From the NCBI RefSeq assembly GCF_000021305.1, contig NC_011772.1, forward strand, positions 4,130,001 through 4,194,000: DNA of 64,000 bases, read 5' to 3'. The DNA comes from Bacillus cereus G9842. GTDB lineage: Bacteria > Bacillota > Bacilli > Bacillales > Bacillaceae_G. Shown piece by piece: positions 30,104 to 39,053 of the stretch. The stretch's first letter is position 1. Each line of letters opens with the position of its first letter. The translations under genes and the position numbers were made by a program. The notes beneath the pieces were generated by a model. The model searched no databases, was not told the origin of the DNA, and saw only the letters and a program-made list of their open reading frames with translations.

Positions 30104-31276
30104 CTACCGCATCATAAGTGTAATATTCCCCGCAGCAATAATAATTGTAATACTTAAAAAGAACATAAATGATACGATAGCTAAGCAAGCAAATACGTAA
30201 ATGATGCTTCGTCCAATAATGTCTAAGTATTGAATAATTGCTCCGCTGCCAACCGGTTGCAATACTGCTGCTGCGAATTTATAAATAAATGCGATACAGA
30301 AAATTTGAATCGCTGGAAAGGCAACAATTAAGCATAAAATGACGAGCCCAATAATTCCGACTGTGTTTTTCAATAATCCTGATGCGCTAATAACAGTATC
30401 TGCCGCTTCTGTAAACATCCTTCCAACTACTGGAATGAAGTTTCCTGTTACAAATTTAGCAGTTTTCACAGCTATTCCATCAGCAACAGCTGTTGCTGTT
30501 CCTTGTACAGATAATACTCCTAAAAAAATCGTTAAAAAAATACCGATAATCCCAACGCTAACATTTTGCAGAAGCTTGGACAATTTCGTCACTTTATATT
30601 GATCACTCATTGTACTTACAATACTTAATATCGTTGCCAGTAATAAAAGTGGTAGAACGATATAATTCATAAGAAGCCCACTCGTATTCATTAAGAAAAT
30701 GATAACCGGATGAAAAAACGATACAGATACAACCCCCCCGCCAGTTGCTATAAGCGCCAGCAAAATTGGCAATAATGCTAATATAAAATCTACCATTGTT
30801 TGTATCGTTTCTCTTGCATATGTCATAACGACATAAAAACTATTTAAAGCAAAAATAATAAGTACCATATATACAACAGCATCAGCAATTTTACTTACGC
30901 TACTTTTTGAAAAAGCGGATTGCAGTGATTGCAACAATGCACTAAAGATTGTGAGCATAATAAGTGTGCCAAGCAGTTTTCCATTAGCTGCAAGCTCATG
31001 AAATAAATATTTTAATAACCCTATCATCCACTCTTTTAGAGAGAATTCTTTTTCTCCCTTTACAAACTCCATAAAGCTCCCTTTTTGACTCTCTGGCAAA
31101 TAGCCTCCATATTTTGTAACAAGCCCGTCCCAAAATTGCTTCACATCTTCAATTCCGAGCTTATCCAATTGTTGATCAACGACGTTTGTTTCTACAGGAG
31201 AAGCTTGTACAACAACCGGTAAAGAAAAGAAAAGGAAGCAAGCAAATAGCAGCTTAGCTCCAAACCTCCTCAACAT
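30104..31276 (-). CDS. spoIIIAE: Stage III sporulation protein AE
   Basis: Polytopic membrane protein of the channel complex, with a signal peptide (about 1-25, ending near VVQASP) and about seven or eight membrane segments, including LLPILLALIATGGGVVSVSFF and the C-terminal ACLAIVSFMFFLSITIIIAAG. Its 390 residues match the family. GGAGG-type sequence precedes the ATG; the gene is 10 nt after spoIIIAD. Confidence 0.94.
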   Translation of the reverse strand: MLRRFGAKLLFACFLFFSLPVVVQASPVETNVVDQQLDKLGIEDVKQFWDGLVTKYGGYLPESQKGSFMEFVKGEKEFSLKEWMIGLLKYLFHELAANGKLLGTLIMLTIFSALLQSLQSAFSKSSVSKIADAVVYMVLIIFALNSFYVVMTYARETIQTMVDFILALLPILLALIATGGGVVSVSFFHPVIIFLMNTSGLLMNYIVLPLLLLATILSIVSTMSDQYKVTKLSKLLQNVSVGIIGIFLTIFLGVLSVQGTATAVADGIAVKTAKFVTGNFIPVVGRMFTEAADTVISASGLLKNTVGIIGLVILCLIVAFPAIQIFCIAFIYKFAAAVLQPVGSGAIIQYLDIIGRSIIYVFACLAIVSFMFFLSITIIIAAGNITLMMR

Positions 31277-31286
31277 TCACTCCCCC

Positions 31287-31679
31287 TTATCCCGTCGGTA
31301 AAAATCCGAGAATAGTTTCAATTACAACCGTCAAAATAGGAATTGCCATAACGAGAATGAGGATTTTCCCAGCAAGTTCAATTTTCGAAGCGATGGCACC
31401 TTGACCAGCATCTTTTGTAATTTGGGCTCCAAACTCAGCAATATAAGCAATTCCAATAATCTTTAGTAACGTTTCCACATAGACGTTACTAACTTTCGCT
31501 TCACTCGCTACTCTCTCAATCATTTGTAAAATAGCATGAATTTGATCAATTAAAATAAGAAACATCACGCTACCTACGAACACAATAAATAAAGATGTAA
31601 TGCTAGATTTATGCTGGTTCAAAACAGCAGCTAAAAACGTAGCAACGAGGCCTAATCCGACAATTTGTATAATTTCGAT
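31287..31679 (-). CDS. spoIIIAD: Stage III sporulation protein AD, apparent ATC start
   Basis: Small membrane protein of the SpoIIIA complex. The region from QIVGLGLVATFL to GFLPTG matches SpoIIIAD throughout, with KIIGIAYIAEFGAQITKD and ASKIELAGKILILV. The first canonical start in frame is TTG 31622, which would delete about 19 N-terminal residues and the first membrane segment. Upstream the homologous reading frame continues (IEIIQIVGLGLVATFLAAV) with no ATG, GTG or TTG. AAAGGAGG at 31688-31695 lies 8 nt before ATC 31679, so I place initiation there (130 residues; B. subtilis has 133). GTT 31685 aligns with the B. subtilis Met but is only 2 nt from the Shine-Dalgarno. Confidence 0.85.
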   Translation of the reverse strand: MEIIQIVGLGLVATFLAAVLNQHKSSITSLFIVFVGSVMFLILIDQIHAILQMIERVASEAKVSNVYVETLLKIIGIAYIAEFGAQITKDAGQGAIASKIELAGKILILVMAIPILTVVIETILGFLPTG

Positions 31680-31693
31680 TCGAACCGCCTCCT

Positions 31694-31897
31694 TTACTGG
31701 AAGAGAAAGACACTTTTAATCTTGTCGAATAGCGTATTAATTAAAAATGCGACATGAAATAAAATGACGACAAAACCGACAAGGATAACCCAATTTGCAA
31801 TATCCTCACGCTTCAATTCTTTTAGTACAGTATGAATGAAAGCTAAAACAATGCCGATTCCGGCGATTTGAAATATTAATCCAACATCAATGGACAT
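31694..31897 (-). CDS. spoIIIAC: Stage III sporulation protein AC
   Basis: A 67-residue membrane protein with two membrane segments (VGLIFQIAGIGIVLAFIHTVL and ANWVILVGFVVILFHVAFLI), typical of SpoIIIAC. The ATG at 31897 follows GGGGGGAGAAAGGCG. Longer in-frame readings run into spoIIIAB and are not needed. Its TAA overlaps the Shine-Dalgarno of spoIIIAD. Confidence 0.93.
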   Translation of the reverse strand: MSIDVGLIFQIAGIGIVLAFIHTVLKELKREDIANWVILVGFVVILFHVAFLINTLFDKIKSVFLFQ

Positions 31898-31911
31898 CGC
31901 CTTTCTCCCCC

Positions 31912-32427
31912 CTATAGCAGTAAAATTACAATAAGTAGCCCTGCTAGTACCCCTAAGCTCTTGATCATTTTCTCGTATTGCAGTTGTAAAGCTTTTGCTT
32001 CCTCTTCTTCTCTCTCCAAATGTGTAATACATAAGCGAATATGTTTTTGTTGTGATTCACGATCATGTTGCCCGAGCGTTTCACCAAATTGCTGCAGTAT
32101 TTCAAACTCGGTTTGTTGAAACGCCGTCAACTTCCAATTCTCTTTCAAACTATCTATCCAAGCTTCCCTTACTGTTTGTTCTCCACTTTCTAGTTTTTTA
32201 GCGAAACTTTGAAATATCCAATTTAATGGCTTCGGCATTTGTTTAACTAATCGCTCGGCAGCCTCTGATAAAGGTGTGTGTCCATACATAATTTCTGCCT
32301 CTAATGATTGAAGTGCTGATTTTAATAATCTAAGTTGCCTCGGCCTTTCACTGTATCTTTTAGCGTATGAAAACCCGAAAAAGGTGCTGACCGCAACGAT
32401 TAACACTGCACCAAATATTTTCACCAT
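31912..32427 (-). CDS. spoIIIAB: Stage III sporulation protein AB
   Basis: Mother-cell membrane protein with an N-terminal membrane segment (about 3-20), a helical soluble domain (LRLLKSALQSLEAEIMYGHTPL) and a C-terminal membrane segment (VLAGLLIVILLL). It resembles GspF-like assembly proteins and is thought to work with the SpoIIIAA ATPase. Length 171, as expected. It overlaps the end of spoIIIAA by 7 nt. Confidence 0.93.
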   Translation of the reverse strand: MVKIFGAVLIVAVSTFFGFSYAKRYSERPRQLRLLKSALQSLEAEIMYGHTPLSEAAERLVKQMPKPLNWIFQSFAKKLESGEQTVREAWIDSLKENWKLTAFQQTEFEILQQFGETLGQHDRESQQKHIRLCITHLEREEEEAKALQLQYEKMIKSLGVLAGLLIVILLL

Positions 32428-33347
32428 ACGCCCTCAGCCTTTCTATTTGATAACACTGGTTTTCCATATTTATCTTTCACCTGCATAACCGTTCCTGGAC
32501 CCCTCGCTTTTGACAACTCCACAAACCTATCAAATATACGAAGCTCTAGCACTGCCTTGAGCGATGGACGTCTCACAACATCCTCATAGGAAAATCCGTG
32601 TGCGCTTATAAAAAGCTGAACACCTGCATGCACTGCCTCCATAATTGCTTCACTATCTTCTTTACGACCAATTTCATCTACGATCAAAATATCAGGACTC
32701 ATAGAACGAATCATCATCATCATTCCTTCTGCCTTTGGACATGCGTCTAACACATCGACTCGGGTACCAAAATCATATTGCGGGATCCCTTTCACACAGC
32801 CGGCAATTTCTGACCGTTCATCAACGATCCCCACTTTACAGGAAGGAATTTCCGAAGCACTTACCCCTTGACTCATGCAACGTGCTACATCTCTTAAAAG
32901 CGTCGTTTTTCCCGTTTGCGGAGGGCCAATTACCATCGTGTTTAACCATCTTTTTTCATACAAATATGGCAAAAGCGGTTCAGCAATCCCTATTTTTTGA
33001 CGAGCAATACGAATATTAAAGGAAGAGACATCACGAATCATTTTTACTGCGCTTTTTTCTGTAATGACTTTTCCCGCTAACCCGATTCTATGCCCCCCGC
33101 GAAGCGTCACATACCCACGTTTTAATTCCTCTTCCATCGTATAAATTGAGAATTGACTTAACTTATTCAATAAGTAAATAGCATCCTCTGCAGTAGTGAT
33201 ATAGTCATAAAAAAACACCTTTCCGTGTGCAATACACTCTAGCGGTCTTCCAATTCGAACACGAATTTCCTCTAAAGCATCGTATTGCTCACATTCTTCA
33301 ATTAAGTACTTCATCGTTTTTGGTAAAACTTCTAATACCTCTTTCAT
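32421..33347 (-). CDS. spoIIIAA: Stage III sporulation protein AA (ATPase)
   Basis: Cytoplasmic ATPase of the SpoIIIA complex, related to secretion ATPases. Walker A is VIGPPQTGKTTLLRDVAR, Walker B is PDILIVDEIGRKED, and ISAHGFSYEDVVRRPSL follows. The 308 residues are normal. It is the first gene of the eight-gene operon, transcribed from sigma-E in B. subtilis; I could not identify the promoter here with confidence. Confidence 0.95.
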   Translation of the reverse strand: MKEVLEVLPKTMKYLIEECEQYDALEEIRVRIGRPLECIAHGKVFFYDYITTAEDAIYLLNKLSQFSIYTMEEELKRGYVTLRGGHRIGLAGKVITEKSAVKMIRDVSSFNIRIARQKIGIAEPLLPYLYEKRWLNTMVIGPPQTGKTTLLRDVARCMSQGVSASEIPSCKVGIVDERSEIAGCVKGIPQYDFGTRVDVLDACPKAEGMMMMIRSMSPDILIVDEIGRKEDSEAIMEAVHAGVQLFISAHGFSYEDVVRRPSLKAVLELRIFDRFVELSKARGPGTVMQVKDKYGKPVLSNRKAEGVW

Positions 33348-33374
33348 CGGCTTCTCCCCACTATACTCGACTTA

Positions 33375-33656
33375 CTATTTCAGTAATGCGATAAAAATAC
33401 AGCAAATTCCAAGCGCTAGAAAAAAGAGCTTCAAGAAAGAAATTTCACTTGCTACACTCGCTATCCCAATTGTCATTGTTAAAATTAATACGGTAGGTCC
33501 AACAAACGCCAACATACCATTTATAAACAACGCTTTCTTCGCATCATTCACATAAAGCATAAGCAAAGCAGCAAATATCTCCGCACTACCTGAAAATAAT
33601 CGAAGTGCCCCCATAACAAGCACGGATGTTTCCATTGCCGCTAGCCACTGTTTCAT
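33375..33656 (-). CDS. yqhV: YqhV family membrane protein
   Basis: A 93-residue protein with three predicted membrane segments (about 10-32, 40-60, 68-90), matching YqhV (DUF2619), which precedes spoIIIAA in Bacillus and is part of the sigma-E regulon there. It stands 27 nt upstream of spoIIIAA and may be co-transcribed. GGGAGAAGGTGGAAG precedes the ATG. Confidence 0.85.
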   Translation of the reverse strand: MKQWLAAMETSVLVMGALRLFSGSAEIFAALLMLYVNDAKKALFINGMLAFVGPTVLILTMTIGIASVASEISFLKLFFLALGICCIFIALLK

Positions 33657-33847
33657 TCTTCCACCTTCTCCCGTAACAGTTACTAACTTCGTATTCTAAA
33701 AAAGAATATATTTGTACAACCATATGCAGAGGTTGTCTATTTCAGAAGTAAAAACATAATTTTTCTCTAAAGTCTGAATTACAATCTGAATATTCATATT
33801 ATTTCATGGTATATTATGGTATATTTAGTTTAAAAGGGGTTTAAACC

Positions 33848-34426
33848 ATGCAGCACGTCACTTTATTACCACTAGATTTATGCTATACAAATGTGATTTT
33901 CGAGCTATCAAGTGATCCACATATAAAAAATGCATTGGGGATAACGGTAGAAAACATCGAAGACACGAAAACATTTCTTCTTTTCGCAATAGAAGAAGAG
34001 CGTCAAAAGAAATCCTTATCGAGAATGATTGTGAATGAAGAAAATGAAATAATTGGCCTCACCACACTTAAACATATTAATAATGAGAAAAAGCAATCTC
34101 ACATTGGTAGTTGGCTCGGCTATCCGTACTGGGGAAAAGGCTATAACGAGGCTGCTAAAAAAGAAATCTTTAAAATCGCCTTTTTAGACTTACAACTTTC
34201 CTACGTATTTGCTGGTGCTAAAACGAATAATATCCGCTCTTTAAAAGCACAAGAAAAACTACCTTATATTTCATTGCATGTGGAAAACAAGTTTCCAGAC
34301 GAACACGCTGCACTAGAGAAAGAAGTAAAGTCACCTTGCTCTCTGCATGTCGTGTCACGTGAAAATTTTTTAAACTGGTTGAAATTACAGAATGAGGAGG
34401 CAAAATATGAAGGTATTGAAAGTTAG
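33848..34426 (+). CDS. GNAT family N-acetyltransferase
   Basis: RimJ/RimL-like acetyltransferase of 192 residues. The acetyl-CoA binding region is seen as IGSWLGYPYWGKGYNEAAKKEIFKIAF (the usual RxxGxG replaced by YWGKGYN), then YVFAGAKTNNIRSLKAQEKL. The substrate cannot be told. The gene is preceded by AAAAGGGG and overlaps the next membrane protein gene by 20 nt, so the two are translated together. Confidence 0.8.
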   Translation: MQHVTLLPLDLCYTNVIFELSSDPHIKNALGITVENIEDTKTFLLFAIEEERQKKSLSRMIVNEENEIIGLTTLKHINNEKKQSHIGSWLGYPYWGKGYNEAAKKEIFKIAFLDLQLSYVFAGAKTNNIRSLKAQEKLPYISLHVENKFPDEHAALEKEVKSPCSLHVVSRENFLNWLKLQNEEAKYEGIES

Positions 34427-34727
34427 TTTAACCGTTGTAGTAGAATTAGCTCTTATTTATCTTTTTTCATTATTGGTCGGTTGGTCATTTATAGAGACCT
34501 TTTTCCTTGGTAGTTTAGCAATATTTGCAATTATGTGGTTAATTATTATGAGTAACCATAGAAATAACATTACAGATCACGCAATAAGTAAAACATTAAC
34601 TGGCGTTGAGACTGGCGAAATAAAGCCATTTCAAATTGTTTTGACTCCATCTATTATGGGTACTCTTTCACTTGTTTTAGTCAGTTTTATAATAACAGTT
34701 ATTTACTATCTACCCTATTTCCTATAA
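34407..34727 (+). CDS. Small integral membrane protein, unknown
   Basis: A 106-residue protein with three predicted membrane segments (about 5-22, 28-46 and 80-102). The start is ATG 34407 with GGAGG 6 nt upstream, inside the end of the acetyltransferase gene. It ends at a strong terminator. The central loop SNHRNNITDHAISKTLTG is polar. I do not recognise the family. Confidence 0.7.
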   Translation: MKVLKVSLTVVVELALIYLFSLLVGWSFIETFFLGSLAIFAIMWLIIMSNHRNNITDHAISKTLTGVETGEIKPFQIVLTPSIMGTLSLVLVSFIITVIYYLPYFL

Positions 34728-34762
34728 AAAAAGCACTCGTGAATTATCACGAGTGCTTTTTT
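34726..34762. terminator. Bidirectional terminator
   Basis: AGCACTCGTGA and TCACGAGTGCT around 4 nt, flanked by A and T runs, between the convergent membrane gene and efp. Confidence 0.92.
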
Positions 34763-34763
34763 A

Positions 34764-35321
34764 CTATGCACGAGAAACGTATTTACCTTCACCAGTGTTG
34801 ATGATAAGCATTTCGCCTTCGTTAATGAAGATTGGTACTTGTACAACAAGACCAGTTTCTAATGTAGCTGGTTTTGTTACGTTAGAAGCAGTATCACCTT
34901 TAATACCAGGCTCTGTTTCTGTAACTTGTAATTCAACTGTGTTTGGAAGTTCAACACCAAGTACTTCGCCTTGGTAAGTCATAATTGCTACTTCCATGTT
35001 TTCTTTTAGGAATTTAAGCTCGCGCTCGATTTGTTTTTCACCAAGTTCGATTTGCTCATAAGTTCCGTTATCCATAAATACGTGAGCCTCACCGCTTGCG
35101 TATAAGTATTGCATACGACGGTTTTCGATGTGTGCTTTTTCTACTTTCTCACCTGCACGGAATGTTTTCTCTTGAACAGAACCTGTGCGAATGTTACGTA
35201 GTTTAGAACGAACGAATGCAGCACCTTTACCTGGCTTTACGTGTTGGAAATCAAGTACTTGCCAAAGGGCATTGTCCACTGAAATTGTTAAACCTGTACG
35301 AAAATCGTTTACTGAAATCAT
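34764..35321 (-). CDS. efp: Translation elongation factor P
   Basis: Relieves ribosome stalling at polyproline stretches. The 185 residues have the three-barrel EF-P fold; Lys32, the site of modification, is in [12 protein letters not shown], and the C-terminal signature [17 protein letters not shown] is present. It lies 21 nt after the aminopeptidase gene, as in B. subtilis. Confidence 0.97.
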   Translation of the reverse strand: MISVNDFRTGLTISVDNALWQVLDFQHVKPGKGAAFVRSKLRNIRTGSVQEKTFRAGEKVEKAHIENRRMQYLYASGEAHVFMDNGTYEQIELGEKQIERELKFLKENMEVAIMTYQGEVLGVELPNTVELQVTETEPGIKGDTASNVTKPATLETGLVVQVPIFINEGEMLIINTGEGKYVSRA

Positions 35322-35342
35322 GTAAAAAAATCCTCCTGTGTA

Positions 35343-36404
35343 TTACAAAATAATAAGTTCTTTTGGTGATTTCGTAATTACTTCATTACCTTCACTTGTC
35401 ACAATGATATCATCTTCAATACGTACGCCGCCAATACCTGGAATATAAATACCTGGCTCTACTGTTACAGCCATACCTGGTTCAAGTACTGTATCAGAAC
35501 GGAACGCTAAACCTGGTGCTTCATGGAGTTCAAGACCTATTCCATGACCAGTAGTGTGTCCAAAGTATTCACCATATCCTTTTTCCGTTATGTAGTCACG
35601 CGTTAGCGCATCAGCCTCGCGACCTGTTAAACCAGCTTTAATACCGTTCACACCACGTAGTTGTGCTTCTAAAACGATATTATAAATTTCTTTTAATTTA
35701 TCAGATGGTTCACCGACTGCAATCGTACGAGTAATATCAGAGCAATATCCTTTGTAATAAGCGCCGAAGTCTAATGTAACGAAATCTCCTGTTTCTATCA
35801 CTTTTTCAGATGCCACGCCGTGCGGTAATGCCGAACGAAGACCTGAAGCAACGATAATATCAAACGAAGAAGATGTTGCTCCTTGTTTTCTCATGAAAAA
35901 TTCAAGTTCATTTGACACTTCAATTTCAGATACTCCCGGGCGAATGAATGATAGAATATGCTCAAAGGCAGCATCTGCAATCTGTGCAGCTTCCTTTAAT
36001 ATCTTAATCTCTGAATCAGTCTTTATCAAGCGTAACTTTTCTACAAGTCCAGAAGTCGGGATAAATTCAGCATCAATCGCTTCCTTATGCACTGAATAAG
36101 AACTATATGTAAGAGTATCTTGCTCAAAACCAAGTTTTTGAATTCCAAGCTCTTTCACTTGCTTTGCCACTTCATCAATGATCAATCCTGCGTGCTGTAC
36201 AACCTCATATCCAACCGCTTGTTTACTTGCCTGCTCGACGTAACGGAAATCTGTAATAAATTGAGCACGATCTTTTGAAATAAGAACAACGCCTGCTGTT
36301 CCTGTGAAGTTAGCCATATATCTACGACTATGTTCATTTGTTAACAAAATACCGTCAATGCCAGCCTCATCAAATGCACTTCGTAATCCTTCAATTTTCT
36401 CCAT
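35343..36404 (-). CDS. yqhT: Xaa-Pro peptidase (M24 family), YqhT type
   Basis: Metal-dependent aminopeptidase P/prolidase that cuts next to proline. An N-terminal creatinase-like domain spans about 1-125, the pita-bread domain the rest. Metal ligands are seen in TLDFGAYYKGYCSDITRTI (two Asp), FGHTTGHGIGLELHE (His), VTVEPGIYIPG (Glu) and VRIEDDIIV (Glu). Its 353 residues match YqhT. It sits between aroQ and efp. Confidence 0.93.
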   Translation of the reverse strand: MEKIEGLRSAFDEAGIDGILLTNEHSRRYMANFTGTAGVVLISKDRAQFITDFRYVEQASKQAVGYEVVQHAGLIIDEVAKQVKELGIQKLGFEQDTLTYSSYSVHKEAIDAEFIPTSGLVEKLRLIKTDSEIKILKEAAQIADAAFEHILSFIRPGVSEIEVSNELEFFMRKQGATSSSFDIIVASGLRSALPHGVASEKVIETGDFVTLDFGAYYKGYCSDITRTIAVGEPSDKLKEIYNIVLEAQLRGVNGIKAGLTGREADALTRDYITEKGYGEYFGHTTGHGIGLELHEAPGLAFRSDTVLEPGMAVTVEPGIYIPGIGGVRIEDDIIVTSEGNEVITKSPKELIIL

Positions 36405-36408
36405 TACT

Positions 36409-36849
36409 CTATGCCCCCCTCAATTTCTCCATTAATGCAAATAACGCTAACTTATAGCCATAAAAACCAAATCCTACAATTTGACCTGCACAAACAGCTG
36501 CCGTCACAGATTCATGACGGAATGATTCACGCTGATGAATGTTAGAAATATGTACTTCAATAACAGGAATCGAAATGCTCGCAATGGCATCACGAATCGC
36601 ATAGCTATAATGCGTAAATGCTCCCGGATTTAAAATGATCCCTTCATATATATCTTCCGCTTCATGAATAATGTCGATAATGGCACCTTCATGATTCGAT
36701 TGGAAACATTCTAACTCCACTCCCATTGTTTCTGCTTCTTGCTTCATATCTGCTTCAAGTGTCGCTAGCGTGCCCTTTCCATATACATTTACCTCACGAA
36801 CACCGAGGCGATTTAGGTTAGGACCGTTTACGAGGAGTAACTTTTTCAT
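36409..36849 (-). CDS. aroQ: Type II 3-dehydroquinate dehydratase
   Basis: Third step of the shikimate pathway. The N-terminal signature LLVNGPNLNRLGVREVNVYG carries the catalytic Tyr region; GAFTHYSYAIRDAI and EVHISNIHQRESFRHES complete the active site. Its 146 residues are normal. It lies 4 nt before the peptidase gene start. Confidence 0.96.
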   Translation of the reverse strand: MKKLLLVNGPNLNRLGVREVNVYGKGTLATLEADMKQEAETMGVELECFQSNHEGAIIDIIHEAEDIYEGIILNPGAFTHYSYAIRDAIASISIPVIEVHISNIHQRESFRHESVTAAVCAGQIVGFGFYGYKLALFALMEKLRGA

Positions 36850-36900
36850 ATTCTTAAAACTCCTTAATATTAATATCTATACAATATTTTAACATAGGAG

Positions 36901-37389
36901 TTACTTATTTGAATAGTTCGTCTTCTCTTGCCCTTCTTGTTCTACTTTATTGCTATTTACTGCATAAGAAACAGAATATGCTATAAACACACCATATAAT
37001 ATAAAAATACATATTGTCGTTACAATTGTCTCTTTTGGCAAATGGAGCGCACTTTTAATAACAGGAGCCATTAAACCCATCCCCAAAAACAGTAATGCCC
37101 ACCAAAATAGCCCATAAATAATTCCCGCAATAATCCCTTCAAACTTTGCAAAAAATGCTTTATATAAAAAGGCAATCAAAATTGAAAGAAGTCCCATACA
37201 CACTATTCCGGACACATTGCCCCATACCCCCTCTTTCCAACTTCCAAACGCAAATGGTAAAAGGAAATAATTCGGTCCCGCCTCCGTGAATGAAAATATA
37301 TGAAGGAAATACCATATCCCGCCCCAAAAGATTCCACCAAACAAACCGATCTGCACAAAATTCCTTGTTCCTAATTGTTCTTGACTCAC
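36901..37389 (-). CDS. yqhR: YqhR family membrane protein
   Basis: A 162-residue protein with four predicted membrane segments (about 14-34, 57-79, 83-105, 120-142). It matches YqhR, always found beside aroQ and yqhQ in Bacillus; no function is known. I start it at GTG 37389, as GGAGGT stands 6 nt upstream, instead of an in-frame TTG 6 codons earlier that covers this site. Confidence 0.85.
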   Translation of the reverse strand: MSQEQLGTRNFVQIGLFGGIFWGGIWYFLHIFSFTEAGPNYFLLPFAFGSWKEGVWGNVSGIVCMGLLSILIAFLYKAFFAKFEGIIAGIIYGLFWWALLFLGMGLMAPVIKSALHLPKETIVTTICIFILYGVFIAYSVSYAVNSNKVEQEGQEKTNYSNK

Positions 37390-37633
37390 ATCGACACCTC
37401 CGCTCAATAGTATGCCCGAAACTATTTTGAAGCATGTTTAAATCCTGCGAAATTTGTCTATAAAAAGAATAAGAAATGTCCGACTCTCATAATATTTTCC
37501 CTTGTCATCTACTTGTATTTGCCGATAAAATAAAGGAAACTCGGTGATTGTCTTATTTCAAAACGACAGAACCCAGTATGACAATTGCCTCTTTTTCTAC
37601 ATAAGAGAGAAACAAATACAGGTTGGTGTTAAC

Positions 37634-38554
37634 ATGGCAGAAGAGTCAAAACAAATATATGGCGGGCAAGCGGTCATAGAAGGAGTTATGTTTGGCGGTA
37701 GAGAATATACTGTTACAGCGGTTCGTCGTAAAGATAAATCGATTGAATTTTATCGATTACCACGCGTTCGTAATAAAGTATTATCTATCCTAAAAAAAAT
37801 TCCATTTTTACGAGGGATTGCCGCTATTGTGGATGCAAGTGCGAATGGAGCAAAGCATTTAAACTTCGCTTCTGAACGATTTGACGTCCACCCAGAAGAT
37901 GATGAACAAATTGCTAATAAAAAAGAAGAACAATCAAAATTAACGATGGTATTAGGAGTTGCAGCTGTTGGCGTTTTATCTTTCATATTCGGTAAAGTCA
38001 TTTTCACAGCAGTTCCTGCACTATTAGCTGAATTAACAAGACCGATTTTCCCATCTCATACTGGGCAAATCATTGTCGAAAGTGTCATTAAGCTCATGCT
38101 ATTATTGAGCTATATATACTTTATTTCTTTAACCCCACTTATTAAGCGGGTATTTCAGTATCACGGTGCAGAGCATAAGGTAATCAATGCTTATGAGAAT
38201 GACCTTCCTCTGACTGTAGAAAACGTTCAAAAGCAAACTCGTCTCCATTATAGATGCGGCAGTAGCTTTATTATATTTACAGTCATTATTGGAATGTTCG
38301 TTTATTTCCTAGTCCCTACAGATCCTCTTTGGGCACGAGTTATAAACAGAATTTTATTAATTCCAGTTGTACTTGGTATTTCTTTTGAAGTATTGCAATT
38401 TACAAATCGATTACGAGATATTCCCGTATTACGCGTACTTGGATATCCTGGATTATGGCTACAACTATTAACAACGAAAGAACCAACAGATGATCAAGTG
38501 GAAGTAGCAATTGCATCGTTTGAAGAATTATTACGTTTAGAGAACAAACAATAA
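37634..38554 (+). CDS. yqhQ: YqhQ, DUF1385 membrane protein
   Basis: A 306-residue polytopic protein with the DUF1385 signature IYGGQAVIEGVMFGG at the N terminus and YHGAEHKVINAYEN in the middle; about four membrane segments lie at 105-130, 155-180, 208-230 and 238-255. Homologues are widespread in Gram-positives; the biochemical role is not known. I start it at ATG 37634, where homology begins; the Shine-Dalgarno (GGTTGGTG) is weak. It is divergent from yqhR. Confidence 0.9.
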   Translation: MAEESKQIYGGQAVIEGVMFGGREYTVTAVRRKDKSIEFYRLPRVRNKVLSILKKIPFLRGIAAIVDASANGAKHLNFASERFDVHPEDDEQIANKKEEQSKLTMVLGVAAVGVLSFIFGKVIFTAVPALLAELTRPIFPSHTGQIIVESVIKLMLLLSYIYFISLTPLIKRVFQYHGAEHKVINAYENDLPLTVENVQKQTRLHYRCGSSFIIFTVIIGMFVYFLVPTDPLWARVINRILLIPVVLGISFEVLQFTNRLRDIPVLRVLGYPGLWLQLLTTKEPTDDQVEVAIASFEELLRLENKQ

Positions 38555-38633
38555 TTATTTAAAAATGGTGTTCAACTCCTTTCCTCATCGTTAATATACT
38601 AATTTTAATATACGTTTTTAGGAGGTGTCCCTT

Positions 38634-39035
38634 ATGAACGGTCGTTCGTTTACTTTCGCTATATTTGTGCTTATTATCGGATTGGCAATATTCGGCCTTG
38701 TTTCATCTGTTATTACAAATCCCATGGGTGTATTAAGAAATATCGGGTACATGTTACTTGTTGTCGGTATCTTTTACTTGCTATACAAGATGTTTACAAA
38801 TTCCAGTGGTTCTGCAAATTCGCAAAGCTCATATAAGCGTGCGGCAAAACAATCGAACCGCAAACATGGGAAACAAAATGTAGCACCCCTAGGCAATTCT
38901 TTCTTTAAGTCAAATACTTCTAATGACAAAAGTAAAAAAGGGAATTCTTCCACTTTGAAACGAAAAAGAAAACAGTCTCATTTAACTGTCATTGAAGGCA
39001 AAAAAAGCAAAAAGAAAGACCGTGCTTCCTTTTAG
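38634..39035 (+). CDS. yqhP: YqhP / SA1362-type membrane protein
   Basis: A 133-residue protein with two N-terminal membrane segments (about 5-25 and 37-55) and a very basic, Lys/Ser-rich cytoplasmic tail. It matches YqhP, which follows yqhQ in Bacillus (called SA1362 family in staphylococci). GGAGG stands 8 nt before ATG 38634, which decides the start over a GTG 3 codons earlier. It overlaps the convergent phosphatase gene by 4 nt. Confidence 0.85.
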   Translation: MNGRSFTFAIFVLIIGLAIFGLVSSVITNPMGVLRNIGYMLLVVGIFYLLYKMFTNSSGSANSQSSYKRAAKQSNRKHGKQNVAPLGNSFFKSNTSNDKSKKGNSSTLKRKRKQSHLTVIEGKKSKKKDRASF

Positions 39036-39053
39036 GAAATACGGTCTTTTTTT
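39014..39053. terminator. Bidirectional terminator
   Basis: AAAGACCGT and ACGGTCTTT close a longer stem with TTCC/GGAA, followed by T runs on both strands. It covers the last codons of both convergent genes. Confidence 0.88.

Noticed and set aside
37160..37435. Alternative minus-strand frame over yqhR
   Set aside because: It is a shifted frame of a clear four-segment membrane protein.
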